In this document: one piece after another, positions 28,392-40,300 of the stretch
Layout: every line of letters starts with the position of its first letter
Numbering within the stretch: position 1 is the first letter of the stretch
Source: Coturnix japonica
Lineage: Eukaryota; Chordata; Aves; Galliformes; Phasianidae
Length of the DNA stretch: 64,000 bases
Direction of reading: 5' to 3'
Assembly: GCF_001577835.2 (NCBI RefSeq)
Contig: NC_029543.1
Location: 1,190,199-1,254,198, forward strand
Translations under genes and position numbers: made by a program
The notes under the pieces: model-generated
Told to the model about the DNA's origin: nothing
Databases searched by the model: none
The model's input: the letters and a program-made list of their open reading frames with translations, nothing else

Positions 28392-31300
28392 CTACCGACA
28401 GCCGCATTCCTCCGCCACCATGTTGGGGAACTTGCGCACCTCCAGCCCCTCCGCCGACACGCTGATGATGAGCTGGTCCGAGTAACGGATGGGCACGCAG
28501 CATGGAGCGCGCTGCAGCGGCGAGCCCCGCTCCTGCATGCCCAGCAGCAGCACGGTGTGCGAGTGGTAACCGGGCACGCGGGTGGACAGGGGCAACTTGC
28601 AGGGCCCCTCGCAGTTGTTGGCTGCGTAGACGGTGGGCATGACGATGAAGTTGCGGTCGCGCAGGTCGATGGTCAGCTCCTGCAGCCTGCAGTGCGCCTG
28701 GTGCCGAGCGCTGCGGTTCTGACGCAGGACTTTCCTCCTCTCCTGCCAGCGCGCCCGCACTGTTTGCAGCGCCTTTAGAAGCAGCAATGCATGCAGCTTC
28801 CCTGAGCCTGGGGGCTGCCCGCCCACAGCCGGCCCCGGTGGGTGGTAGCAGAAGCTGAGGAGGTGCTGGAAGAGCCCCGTGTTGGCTTGGAACTCCGGGA
28901 TGTCCCTCAGCTCATGGATCACCGCCTGCAGTTTGCCCATCAGCAGCTGCAGCACCGTCCCCTCCGGCTGCCAGTCTCCAAAATGCTGCTCCAGCCCCAC
29001 GTTGCCCTCCTGGGGGAAAAGCAGCACCGAGGGCTCCTCCGACTGCACCAGGCGCTCCAGGGCAGCCGTCTCTGACAGGTTGAGCAGTTGATGTGGGAGA
29101 GTCTCCATCATCTGGAAGTCCAACCAGTGCTGGGAGCTGGGCTGGGTGGGCGGCTCGCTGCGGGGGCTCAGCACCCGGCGGATGAAGAGGGTCAGCACAC
29201 CCAGGAACTGCCCGCTGTCCCCCAGTGTTGGGGATGTGGTGTTGGATGGGCTGGCAGTGGTGTGGGGTGGCAGCTCTGCGGTGCCAGGATAGGGTGGGCT
29301 GTGGGGAGAAGACAGTGGGGTCAGAGTGGTGCTCTGGATTGGGACAAAGCACTCCCAGACCACCCTGGGACCACAGTGCCCTTTTCCCCCCATGGTTTTC
29401 CATGCACAGACCTGAGCTGCGGGTAGGGAGCCACATCCACCACTCCACTGGCAGAGAGATAGGAGGAAGGGCCTGCAGTATCATCCCCAGGTGGTGACCC
29501 AGCCAGCAGGAGCAGCACCGGAGTCATCCTGGTGAAACACTTCTCATCCGAGCCAAAGAGGAGCTTCTGGGTCTCCATGAGGGACAGAGGGGCACCTGGA
29601 GATGGGGACACAATGGGGACAGTGCTGTAGGGCCCCCTCAGTCCTTCATCACTGCCAGATCCCCAGTGCTCAGCCATCAGCACCAGTGTCCCCATGGGCT
29701 GTCCCCATCCCTACCTCCATCCCCATGGTGTCTGATGGTCAGGGACACCTGGAAGCTCAGCTCCTTGCTGCTGCTGGTCACGGAAGCCACCGAGGCTCTG
29801 AGGAGCAGGTACTGGGTGTCCCTAGTGAAGCAAAGGCTCTGTGGGGAGCAAAAGACACAAGAGCCTCTGAGAGCCTATGGGAAGCATCACAGGGGTCAGC
29901 AAGACCCCTCTACAGTCCAGTCCCTGTTTCCCAGGCACCCAGGGACTGATCCAGCCCAAGGTATGGAGTAAGGAGGCCCTGGAACTGGTCAGGTTAGGAA
30001 GAACTGGGAGGCAAAAGAGTAGGGTACAAGAGCAGCTGGGCACTGCAATCTGGGCTGTGCACCCCCAGGGCATGGGATGAACACCTCCAGTTCGGGCTGA
30101 GCACCCCTTGGTGTTGTCCTTTTGTCCCTGGCAGCAGCTTGGGGACAGGGTAACAGCACCATCTTCAGGCATTGCTCCACCCAGACTGCCCCAGTGGGAG
30201 GGATGGTGGGAGGGTGTGGGAAAAGTGCTGCGGTGGGGTGGGGAAGAGGAAGGGAGAGAATGGGATACAGAGACATCTGGGAGGGGATGGGATGGGAAAA
30301 CCTCAGGAAGGAAATAGGGAAGATGCTGGAAAGGAATAGGATGGGATGAGTGCTGTGATGGGGAGGGGATGGGATGCTGCAGGGCAAGCAGAGCCAATGC
30401 CCCCCCCACTAGCCCCCTGCCCCCCCAGGGTCACCCACCTGCTCCTGTGTCAGCCCCATGCCCTCCACCAGCAGCTCCTGGCGGCCCTCAGCCCCTCGCC
30501 CCGTGGGGCTGCCCGGGTAGAAGAGCAGCAGAGCGACGTGCAGCTCTCCCAGCACCCGCCCAACCTCCGCCTGGAACGGCAGCCTGAACCAGAGCCGGGC
30601 CTTTGCTTCCCACTTCACTGCAAAGAGAGCACAGGGCGGGTGATGCACGCAGCCATAACACAGTGCAGAGGGAGAGGAAGGGGCTCCGGGGCCCCTTCAC
30701 AGCACTCAGAGCAGTGGCAAAGCATGGGTGATGGAGGGCAGCATGGCCCGTTTGGTGGGGACCTTCTGAGGACCATTGCTGGTTCTCAGACATAACAGAC
30801 CCAAACTTCAACGATTGGGACAGAAAGGGGAACATGCTGCTGCTCCAGAACCAAACCGAGCAGTGCAGAACCCACTGATGCCCATTGCACACAGGCTCTC
30901 ACTGCTATGAAAGCTTCTGACACACACGTACACACAAGGAGAGGTTCCGTTGCACGGATTTACCTTAAAGCAAACCCAACCTGCAAATCCAACTCTTCAC
31001 CCACACCTCCATCTCAGGCCCATCGATTGCATTGGCCTCCCCGACACCACAACCCTCCAGCTCCTACCTTCCTCCAGGTGCAGGACGAGGAAGCGCTGCA
31101 GCCTCATGCCGGGCCCCACCAGGTGCTCCTGGAGCTGCTGCAGTGGTCGGAGAACAGACTGTGCATCCTCACCTGGGCACAGCCCAAAGGTCTCAGGGCT
31201 GCGGTGCTCCCAGCCGGCGTGCAGCACCTTGATGAAGGCGCTCTCATAGCGGGTGAGGACCCCCACCACCTCCAGGTGGGATGGGGGCACCTTGTTGCGC

Positions 31301-31608
31301 TCCATCTTCAGGCGGCACACGGGGCCCTCCAGCCCCCCCAGGGGCCAGGGCTGCAAGCTGGAGCCGTCAGCCTGTGTGCAGCTTGCTGCAAGCTCAGGGA
31401 GGAGGTGAGAAGCTACGGTCATCTTCAGCCTCACTGCCGAGCCAGGTCGCTCTCTGCTCTCATTTTCCCTCCTTGCTCCAAGTCCCATCTCCTCTGAGAA
31501 GCTCTGCCCCAGCACAGCCTCTGCTCCAGGGGTTCCCTTTCTCGGCAGAGCTGCAGAGCGGAGCAGCAGCACCAGATATGGCAGCAGCACCCCGAGAACT
31601 GCCTTCAT
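28392..31608 (-). CDS. AMH: Anti-Muellerian hormone, five exons, complete
   Basis: Exons in transcript order are 31608-31068, 30617-30439, 29838-29715, 29595-29412 and 29298-28392 (GT-AG; phases 1, 0, 1, 2), giving 644 residues. A signal peptide MKAVLGVLLPYLVLLL opens the protein. The long pro-region is followed by a basic cleavage site RQNR at residue 538. The last 106 residues (28712-28395) form the TGF-beta domain with the seven expected cysteines: HCRL, NNCEGPC, PCCVP and the terminal ECGCR. AMH is a secreted dimer that acts through AMHR2 to drive Muellerian duct regression; in birds it also acts in female duct asymmetry (family knowledge). The sequon NRS overlaps the cleavage point, so glycosylation could affect processing (inference). 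SF3A2 lies just upstream on the same strand, as in mammals. Confidence 0.97.
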
Positions 31609-31686
31609 CCTCCCTGTTCCAACGCACTCAGAGCCGCCAGCCGAGCTGCCCGACGTACCTCTGTGTGAGGGAGGACTGTGTCTCCC

Positions 31687-31707
31687 TTTTAAAAGCGGTG
31701 GCCTTGA
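31687..31707 (-). promoter_or_regulatory. AMH: AMH core promoter: TATA-like element and SF-1 site
   Basis: On the AMH strand TCAAGGCCA (31707-31699) fits the SF-1/NR5A1 consensus YCAAGGYCR. It is followed within a few bases by TTTTAAAAG (31695-31687), a TATA-like element about 80 bases before the start codon. SF-1 sites are established regulators of mammalian AMH promoters. Use here is inferred from motif and position. Confidence 0.65.
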
Positions 31708-31709
31708 GT

Positions 31710-32395
31710 GGCCAACACACAACACACCTCCCCTGCGAAACACGGCCGCTGTCCCGCTGCAAAGGAGGGAGGGGTGGGTCGGAGGAACCCTCCTGTTCTA
31801 TTTTTGGGTTTGCATCCAGTAATTTAAAAACGAAGAAAAGAAGAAAAAAAAACAAACCCAAACTGTGAAGCTGTTTCCTTTGGGTTGTTGTAGGGATGCA
31901 CGTCCTTGAGTTGTTTTGAGAGAAGGGTGGAAGTCGGGGCCGGAGGTTTCGCAGGGATTGGCAACACAACATCCCCATCAGCAGCGACAGGAGGAGCGGG
32001 CTGTGCACACCTGCGGGAGGGGGTGAAGATAACAGGAGAGACAAAGGAAATGCCCCAAGCTCCCTCTGCTGGGTGCCTCCCCCCCCCAGGGCATAGAGAA
32101 TGCATGTGTCTCCAGCCACGTGCAGGTGCCAATGTACCTGTACAAGCTCCCAGTGCATGGGCTCAGCCTCCTCTGTGTTCCCAGGACCTGTGCAGGATGG
32201 AGCTCAGGATACGGCCCCAGCACAGACCCAAAGAGCTCACAAACAGGAGGCTCAGCTGAATTGTTTCAGGCCCGTGATGGGCATCAACAGCTCAAAGAGC
32301 AGCAAGACGGAGGGAGCTGCCAGTGAAAGCTCACCTGGTGCTTTTCAAAGCAACCTCACAGCAAGATTTTAACCAATTACACGGGAAGACAGGGA
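31710..32395. other. Gap between AMH promoter and SF3A2 3' end
   Basis: Under 700 bases of unique sequence separate the two genes, so all proximal AMH control must lie here or within SF3A2. I see no repeat or gene in it. Confidence 0.6.
32027..32032 (+). promoter_or_regulatory. GATA motif in the AMH upstream region
   Basis: AGATAA matches the WGATAR consensus about 420 bases upstream of the AMH start codon, in the gap before SF3A2 ends. GATA4 is an established co-regulator of AMH. A single six-base motif is weak evidence. Confidence 0.3.
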
Positions 32396-32416
32396 GGAAG
32401 AAAAAGTGAAAACCTT

Positions 32417-32422
32417 TTAATG
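32417..32422 (-). terminator. poly(A) signal of SF3A2
   Basis: The reverse strand reads ATTAAA about 120 bases after the SF3A2 stop, the common variant hexamer. Transcripts would end near 32395. Confidence 0.55.
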
Positions 32423-32540
32423 GACCTACAGGATCTAGTCAAAATCACTGGCATACAAAACAAAACTATTTTACCCCAATCAGTTGTGACCTGCATATAA
32501 AAAACTATGAGCCAGATGAGTCTGGTGGGTTGGAGAGGCT

Positions 32541-35500
32541 TCAGTTGGAAGGAGGTGGAGGGGGAATAGTGCCCGGCCCCTCTGTGGGGAGGGGGGGTCT
32601 CATCATGGGTGGCAGAGGAGCAGGGGGAGGGACACCGGGCGCTGGGGGGAGCTGAGGTGGCACTGGAGGGGGTGGGACTGGTCCGGTTGGTGGCATGGGG
32701 GGCAGAGTCATCCCTCCTGGAGGAGGTGGAGGCATTGAGTCCGGCAGAGGGGGTCTGGGGGGCAACCCGTTCATCAGCGGGGGTGGAGGAGGCCTCTTCA
32801 CAGTCGGAGGGCCCGGAGGAAGGTTGGGAGGAGCTGGGGGCTTCTCCATTTTGAAGTGGAATTGAAGGAAGAACTGGGGAGAGGGAGAAAAGCAAAGAGA
32901 AGGGAACGATCAGCTCTCAGGACAACTTTGTGCCATCACACATCAATGATTTTAGCACCAAAGCCAAACAGATTGAACTCCATGGTCTTTTCCCCCAGGC
33001 TCTGCCCTCCCCCACCCCCTCTTCAACCCTTAAGAAAGATGCTGCCATGCTCCTGCTACCTGTTTGGTTTCCCTGTTCCAGTGGGTCCAAAACTTTCCCT
33101 CTGCTTTGTCGATTTCTCTGCTTGGCACCTGCAACAAAAAAGAACAGGGAGCTATTATTAGCAGCACCAGATTAGCTCAGTGGCCCTTTTTAGCACCAGA
33201 GCCCACCAGATAAGCAGTTATTCCAGGCCTTTGTGAGATGCGCTCGTCTCGGATGTTATTAGATAGAGATGGGGGCAGCAAAGAATTGAGTTACTTCCCT
33301 ATCGGTCAAGGACAAGAATGCTGGCAGAAAAAACCCCTCTAAACATCTGCACAAAGGCTGAGAGCAGAGACCAGGAGGATCCTTTTTGCTCCAGACACTA
33401 AGAATTCAATGGCTCCCCAGAGCTCAACGCAGAGCCCGGTTTTCATGCCAGAGTCCTCCAGTAATTCTCAAGCAGAGTTTAACAACTTCCAGTCGTGTCT
33501 TCTTCACCTTCCTTTCCAGGCCATTAACCTCCCCAAAGGCTAAAACAGAACAAGTCTATGACGGCCATCACTGGGAACTAATGTCCTGGAAAATATGGGA
33601 ACTCTCCCTGCCATCAGTCAGTCCCAAACATTACCTTGAAGGCGATGGTTTCGTAGGGCTCTGCTGCCATCAGGAGGTATTGCCAGCGCCGATCAGGGGG
33701 CTCAATCCTTTGCTCATACGCTGACATGAAGCGATGGCGAGGCATGATGCTTTCTGCGATCTCCGGGTAATCGATCTGTTGGGGTATTATGGCAGGTTTA
33801 CAACACTCCTCCATACAGAACAAACTCTTCAGCTATGCAAGAATTCAAGGGAAGCTTCTGACTGCTCATTTAGCCACGTTTTTACTTGGATAACCCAGAA
33901 ACCAAGAATCTGATCTTACCTGGAAGAGAAGGCTCTGCTGGCCTGTCTCTGGATCTCTCTGTTTGGTCACTATAGAGAAAATAAGAAAGCTCAGTACACT
34001 ACATAAAGGTCAGTACAGTATTACTTCAGCCCTAGGAAGATCCAAACAGCAAAACATGACAGGATTTTGTTTCCTATTTATTAAATAAAATGCCACAATG
34101 CCTTCAGCCAAAGTTCCTGAGGGTATCTACTGAAATGCAGCTGCTGTGGGGCACAGACACTGACACAATATGCATGGAGATAAAGAAGCCATGTCTTGTA
34201 CTGAAGGCCAAAATGAAACAGAGGGGAAAAAAACTGAGTTATACATCCAGTGGGTGACTTGTGAGCAATAGTATATTGCTCTGCCATAATAGAGATGGCA
34301 GAGCACAATAAAAGGGAAAGAGAGACTGAAGCAATGCCACCATCTCCCATATGACTACAGTAAGAACTGACAGAGACTGAGACGTACTGATCTATTATTA
34401 AAATGGCTCTCACTCGACTGTCAGCAATAAAGAGACAACCCATGGGTAATTTAAACAATAAAGGACATCAGGAGATAAGCCCATATCTTATTTATGGATA
34501 GCTCTGCTAAAAAGGCTGATGAACAATTCATGCCCACAGCACTGCACTTCAAGCAAGCTCCAGCAGCCACGGGGTATCTGCTATGACAGGCACTGCTGAC
34601 AAACCTTTGTAACCTGGTCGTCCAATTTTCACAAACTTCTTCACTTCCACTTTGACTTTTTCTGGTGCAGGTTGGGCAGGAGCTTCCTTTGCTTCCTTGG
34701 CAGCTCGACGAGCCCTGGGTTCATTGGAAACGCGCAGTGTTAAATGGTTATCAGCACTTGGTTCTGAAGGATACTCTAAAAGGCAGAGTGAGTTCTGTAT
34801 GACGGAGCATTCAGCACTTCACAGAAAGCATAATGGGAAACTGCTGCTCCTCCTCCACAAGCACCATGGGAGGCCAGTTCCACTCCTTGCCTTGACTACA
34901 ATCTGTCACCTCCATCACCTCACCCACTCCTAAGAGGACTTTGATGTCCAGCTCCACAGATGGAGCTGAGATGACTTCTTAAAAGTCAAAAAGGAAATGA
35001 ATTACACAAGCCAGGTATCTAAAGCAGAGCAAACCTGAATTCTTAGATTAAAGCTTACAAACTTTTCTCAAGCTGTATTCATAAAACAGCTTCCCTTACA
35101 GTTATACTTAATCTAAATGCCATAGCTGGCTTTGAAGTGGAGCTTGTCAGCACCACTGTTCAGAGCAGAGCTGGTGAATGCCTAGGAAACAAACAGAGAC
35201 AAAGAGCATTCAAGCCCAGAGTGCTACTACATGATGGAGGCCAAGATTTATAGGTGCTCATTATCTAATTTTAATGTGCCCAAGTAATGGAGAATAACAC
35301 GGTGGAGAATGACTTACAGATTGGTCTGATGCTTCTTCCCCTGCGTATGTGCCAGGTAACTTCCCTGGGGGGAAAAGAAAGTTATGAAGACTGAACTGTT
35401 CCTGAACAGAAAGATATTTGTCACAGATGAGAGGTGACATTTCACACTGACAAAGATATTTTAATCCTCAGAGCACAGCAGAATCAAACTCACAAATTTC

Positions 35501-36286
35501 AGATTGCTCACAACTGCTGAACTGTCAGAAACTTGTCATGCTTAACACACACAGCCTCTGCTCCCCCCATTGGCCCTCCAGCAATCAGCCAACGGGAACA
35601 GCTTCGGTTCCAGCACTTGGAGCTAGAATTAGTCTAAAATATCTGCTGCCATGGAGATCAAGACAGACAGCTGCTCAACTCACCTCATTGTTATGGAGCG
35701 TCAGGCAAAGCTTGCATTCATAAGAACCCAAGTGATTTTTCATAAAATAGGGGTCCTAGGAAGAGAAGGATTGAAAAGTTACATGTAAAATCTGCATTGG
35801 AACAACTGAACAACCGAGATTCTAAAGCAGAGCTGCACTGTAAGAACTCTATGAGCTCATGGAGTGAAGGGATCAGCACAACACTGCTTTAGGAATATAG
35901 AGAAAAAGGAACAAGAGCAGTTGTGTTCACTGGTAACAGCACACCCAACTGCAGCATAATAAGAACCAGTGCCAAGACTGAACATAACAGAAGCCCAGTG
36001 CTGGTATCCCTCTGCTTGGCCCTTCCACATGTTGCTCGAGTCCCTCATCAGTGGGAACAGAAGTATTTATTCCACTCCACAGATCCCCACTAAACCTCTC
36101 ACTCTCTGCTGAGATGAAGCCCTGACCTCACCCCATGTAGCCTGCAGGACTGGGGCTCACCTTGTTGATGTCAATGGTCTCCAAAGCCAGTTGCCGAAGC
36201 CTCTCCCTGCGGTCTCGGTTGCTTTCTGAGGCTGAAGCTACGCCTCCACTCCCCGTTTTACCTCCAGGACGGTGCTGAAAATCCAT
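32541..36286 (-). CDS. SF3A2: Splicing factor 3A subunit 2 (SF3a66), eight coding exons
   Basis: Coding exons are 36286-36161, 35755-35684, 35364-35318, 34714-34605, 33969-33920, 33775-33635, 33128-33060 and 32873-32541, in phase, giving 315 residues. MDFQHRPGGKTGSGG opens the protein. Residues from about 50 form the matrin-type C2H2 zinc finger (YECKLCLTLHNNE...HTQGKKH). The core IDYPEIAESIMPRHRFMSAY and FWTHWNRETKQFFLQFHFKM is nearly identical to human. The proline-rich tail is short (PPPPPSN end): it lacks the long HPPAPGV-type repeat that brings human SF3A2 to 464 residues. SF3A2 joins SF3A1 and SF3A3 in the U2 snRNP and is needed for branch-site recognition in the nucleus. ATG 36286 sits in CCACCATGG. 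A noncoding first exon probably ends at a donor near 37160. Confidence 0.97.
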
Positions 36287-36717
36287 GGTGGGGATTTCTG
36301 GGCTTTGGAGACTTCAGGAGAAAAATAAAATAAAAGTCTGGAAAAATGAAGAAAAGACACATAAGTGACAACACAGCCCTAAGCTGGGCCTCGCATTGAG
36401 CCCTGCCACGAGGACACGGCCCAGGCACTGCCATTACCTCAGCAAGAGACAAAACCACCCCCAGCCCACCTCTACCCTCTCACACAGGGTCACACACCCC
36501 CCAGCCACTAACATGGGGGTCACAACCCCCCAGACACCCCCTCACCCCCCTCTAAACACCCCCATTCCCTCAGCGAGCACCAAAGCTCACCTCAAAGCCC
36601 CCTACAAACACCCCCCGAACTCTCCATGCCACTTATAGCCCCCCAGTTTCCTTTTGGAGGGTCCTGTCCCTCCACTAAGAACCCCTCTAAGCCCCCTCAC
36701 CCCCCTCATTCTCCAGT

Positions 36718-37015
36718 GCAGGTCACAGGCTCCATAGGTTCCATAGGCCCCACAGGCTCCATAGGTTCCATAGGCCCCACAGGCTCCATAGGTTCCATAG
36801 GCCCCACAGGCTCCATAGGCCCCACAGGCTCCATAGGCCCCACAGGCTCCAAATAGGCCCATATGCCACAGCCTCTATAGGCCCCATAGGCTGCACATGC
36901 CCCATAGGCCCCACAGCCTCCACAGCCCCCACAGGTTCCATAGGCCTCACAGGCCCCACAGGTTCCATAAGCTCCATAGGCCCCACAGGCTCTATAGGCC
37001 CCACAGGCCCTTATT
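36718..37015. repeat. Minisatellite in SF3A2 intron 1 (9-bp based)
   Basis: Alternating nine-base words CCATAGGCC, CCACAGGCT and CCATAGGTT fill about 300 bases. They build higher-order units of 18-33 bases, most regular from 36720 to 36850. No spacers, so not a CRISPR-like array. It lies between the presumed noncoding exon and the first coding exon. Confidence 0.9.
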
Positions 37016-37149
37016 CCCTTAGCGACGGTCACTGCCCCGAAACAATCCCCCACAGGGCCCAAGACCCCCCTCCAGACCACCCCATCCCCTCAATGAGGGT
37101 CTCACTCCCCCATATCCCCCCTTTAAGCCCCACATCCCCTCCCCCTAAA

Positions 37150-37260
37150 TCCCCCATACCGCCGTGCTCAGCCCCGCTCCCGGCGCATGCGCTCTGCCCT
37201 CCCCCTTCCATCCCCTCTAGTTCCGGATAGAGCACTACCGGGTCGGGTATGGGTGGTTGT
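37150..37260. promoter_or_regulatory. Shared SF3A2 / PLEKHJ1 promoter with NRF1 site
   Basis: The palindrome GCGCATGCGC (37183-37192) is a perfect NRF1 site in a CpG-rich stretch, with no TATA box. SF3A2 departs to the left: a noncoding exon with a donor near 37160 is plausible. PLEKHJ1 departs to the right, its start codon 134 bases away. Head-to-head CpG promoters with NRF1 sites are a common vertebrate arrangement. Confidence 0.7.
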
Positions 37261-37325
37261 AGGGTTGGGGTGGTTGTAGGGTTAGGGGTGGTTTGTAGGG
37301 TTGGGGTGGTCGTTTGGGGTCCGAC

Positions 37326-40300
37326 ATGAGGTACAACGAACGGGAGCTTGCTGTCCTGTCCAGGCAACCGGCAGAGAAAGCGGCAGAGATCCATGATGAG
37401 GGTCCCCAAGAAGGGGCAGCGGTAGAGGGGGGGGTGGGAAGGGGGTGAGGGTGGAAGATGGGGGGGTTAATTGGGGGTGGGAATGGGGAGTGATGGATTG
37501 AGGTGTGGGATGGGGGTAATGGGGTGGGGGTGGGATGGGGTGGGGTAATGGGATGGAAACTGGGGGTATTGGGATGGGGCTGTTGGAATTGGGGGTGCTG
37601 GGGCAAGAGCTGGGGTGTTGGGATGGGGGTTGTTGGATAGAGCTGGAGGTGTTGGGATGGTGGTAAGGGATGGAATTGGGGTAATTGGGATGGGGGTATT
37701 GGGAATGGAACTGGGGTATTGGATGGGGTATTGGCATAGAGCCTGGGGGTGTTGGGATGGGGGTATTGGGATGGAACTGGGGGTATTAGGATGGGGCTGT
37801 TGGAATGGGGGTGCTGGGGCAGAGCTGGGGTTTTGTTTGGGATGGGGTATTGGGATGGGGGTATTGGATATGAGCTGGGGGTGGGATGGGGATGGGGGTG
37901 TTGGGGTGATAGGATGATGGGATGGGGGTAATGGGATGGAACTGGGGTTATTGGGATGGGGGTAATGGGATGGGGGTATTGGGATAATGCTGGGGGTGTT
38001 GGGGTGGGGACAGGAGTATTGGGATGGGGGTAATGGGATGGAACTGGGGGTATTGGGATGGGGGTGTTGGGATAGAGCTGGGGGTGTTGGGATGGTGGTA
38101 ATGGGATGGAATTGGGGGTATTGGGATGGGAGTACTGGGTCAGAGCTGGGGGTGCTGGGATTGGGGTATTAGGATGGAGCTGGAGGTGCTGGGATGGGAG
38201 TATTGGGATGGAAGCACAGGGATCAGAACGGTGTACTGGGATAGGAGCGCTGGGATGACAATGGAAGTCCTGGGGTGGAAGCACTGGGATGGAAATGGAG
38301 ATGCTGGGAGTGCTGGGATGGTTTGGGGGCCCCACACACGCTGGGCTCGCTGTCACATCACTCCTTTCCTTCTTCAGTGTTAAAGAAGCGCCTCGTGAAG
38401 CTCGTGGTGAACTTTCTCTTCTACTTCAGGACGGATGAAGCTGAGGTTCGGATCCTGCTGCTCCTCACACACACACAGATACACACACGCACCTTTTTGC
38501 TTCACGTTTATCACGTGTGCTCTGTGGATCAGTGCAACACGGCGTCCTCCCTTCCCCCTGCACAGTTCAGGCTCCTCGGTGGGGGTGAGGAGAAGCAGTG
38601 CCAGCAAACCACACCCTGCTGCTTTCTACAAACACAACCATCGCCCTACAGCAGCAAAAGCTGGACTCTGTCTCGTGTAGTTACAGACCTCACATAAAAC
38701 CGAGGCTGCTAAAGATCCTCCTGTTCTAAAGATCCTGAATCAGCACAGAATAACCTTTATAATGAATATTTAACCCCGATCACGGCTCAGCTCTGTGCTG
38801 AGAAATGCTCTTTTCTTGTTTCTGTGGGTAACTGCCAACGTAGAACTGATGCACTGGAAACTGGCCCTCAAACAGGTGCTTCAGCACCAACGGCTGCTGC
38901 CTGATTCACAGTCAACCCCCCATTGAAATCCTATGTCCAAACTAAACAAAAAGCGAGAGGTTTTCATTTGTGGCTCATTCCACCCTGTGGTTCTCATGTC
39001 CTTGCTCAGTATGTGCTGGCTGGCAGCCTGTCCCTACAACTGCTTCCTTGTCCTGAGCTGTTCTTCATCCACACACACTGTTCTTTAACCTCCTGCAAAG
39101 CTCGAAGGCCGCCCTTAGGAAGTCAAATGTTAAACAGTTTATCTTTGTTCGATTTACTCTGCAAGGAAGTAAACTTTATCGCTGCCTTTGCGGGACAGAA
39201 AGGAATACTCAAACCCACATTGATTGTGAGCACACAGAGACTCTTTAGAGGACACTCTGTAAGCTCCATGGGTTCAGAACACTGTAGCTCTGACAGAGTG
39301 TGCTGAGCCCCCTCTCTTTATCTTTTCCAGCCCATTGGAGCGCTGCTGCTGGAGCACTGCAGGATCACCAAAGAAGAGGAGAACGTTTTCTCCATCAGTG
39401 AGTTCTGTATCTTTGTTCCCTTTGCATTCCCCTCGCAATGGCTCTCGGTAGAAGGAAACGTTTCCTGCTTTCTTCCTGCTTTTTCCCATTCTCTATCTGT
39501 GCTTCCCAACCCTCCTCCCCATCCATTGCTGGTTGGTGCAGAGCTGCCAAGCTCCAGCCCTGGGATGGCACTGTCTGCCTGTTGGTATGATGGGCACGGC
39601 TGTGTATGAAGAGAGGGGCAGGAAAAGCAGCCGGCCCACAGCTCAGTGCTCATAGCTGTCCCTCTCAGGAGGGCTCAGTATTGACAGATTGCTGCTTCTG
39701 TGCTGTTGCACCTTATCAAAACCACAAGCAGGCTTCAGATAAAGCATCTGTGGTGCTGATGGGGCAGCACTCCTCCCGCCGTGCTGTGTCCTTGTGTCGA
39801 TAGCCGTGGCTCCAGCTGCCTCGCTCTGCGTCGGCCTTTCATCCCAACAAATAATCATTGTGCGAGAGGTATGTGGCAAAAATAACAGGATGTTTCTCCA
39901 AGGCCATCCCCGTATCTTTTGGCCTGGCAGTCAGGCACAGCTGCTTCTCAGTGCAGAGCCACCTCCCCGCTCCCAGCCAGCAGAGATGGAGTTCTGCCCA
40001 TCCCACGCAGTCTGAATGCAGTCGGGAGCGTGTGGGGCTTCAGCATTACCAGAGCTCTGCTGAGCAGAGGTTCCCAAGAAAGGTGTTGAATGTGATGGTG
40101 CTTGGAGCCGGTCTATGTCCCGTACAGCAGCTCTGAGGGGTTGGGTGCAGCCTGACCCAGTTATTTCCCCCCATCTCTGTGCGCTGTGTACTAAAAAGCA
40201 GAGCTCTGAGGATGATGTTAATTAATTAGATGTCCTGATTCTGTCTTGGTAAAGACTTAAGAGTTGCGCAGGGAGTTGTTTTTCTGCTGTGCACAGTACT

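Noticed and set aside
36602-37080. Gly/Ala/Tyr/Cys repeat open frames in SF3A2 intron 1
   Set aside because: They come from nine-base tandem repeats open in several frames on both strands, which marks repeat DNA, not a protein.
37235-38356. 373-codon reverse-strand Pro/Ser/His open frame
   Set aside because: It is the translation of the G-rich minisatellite in PLEKHJ1 intron 1 and has no homology outside the repeat.
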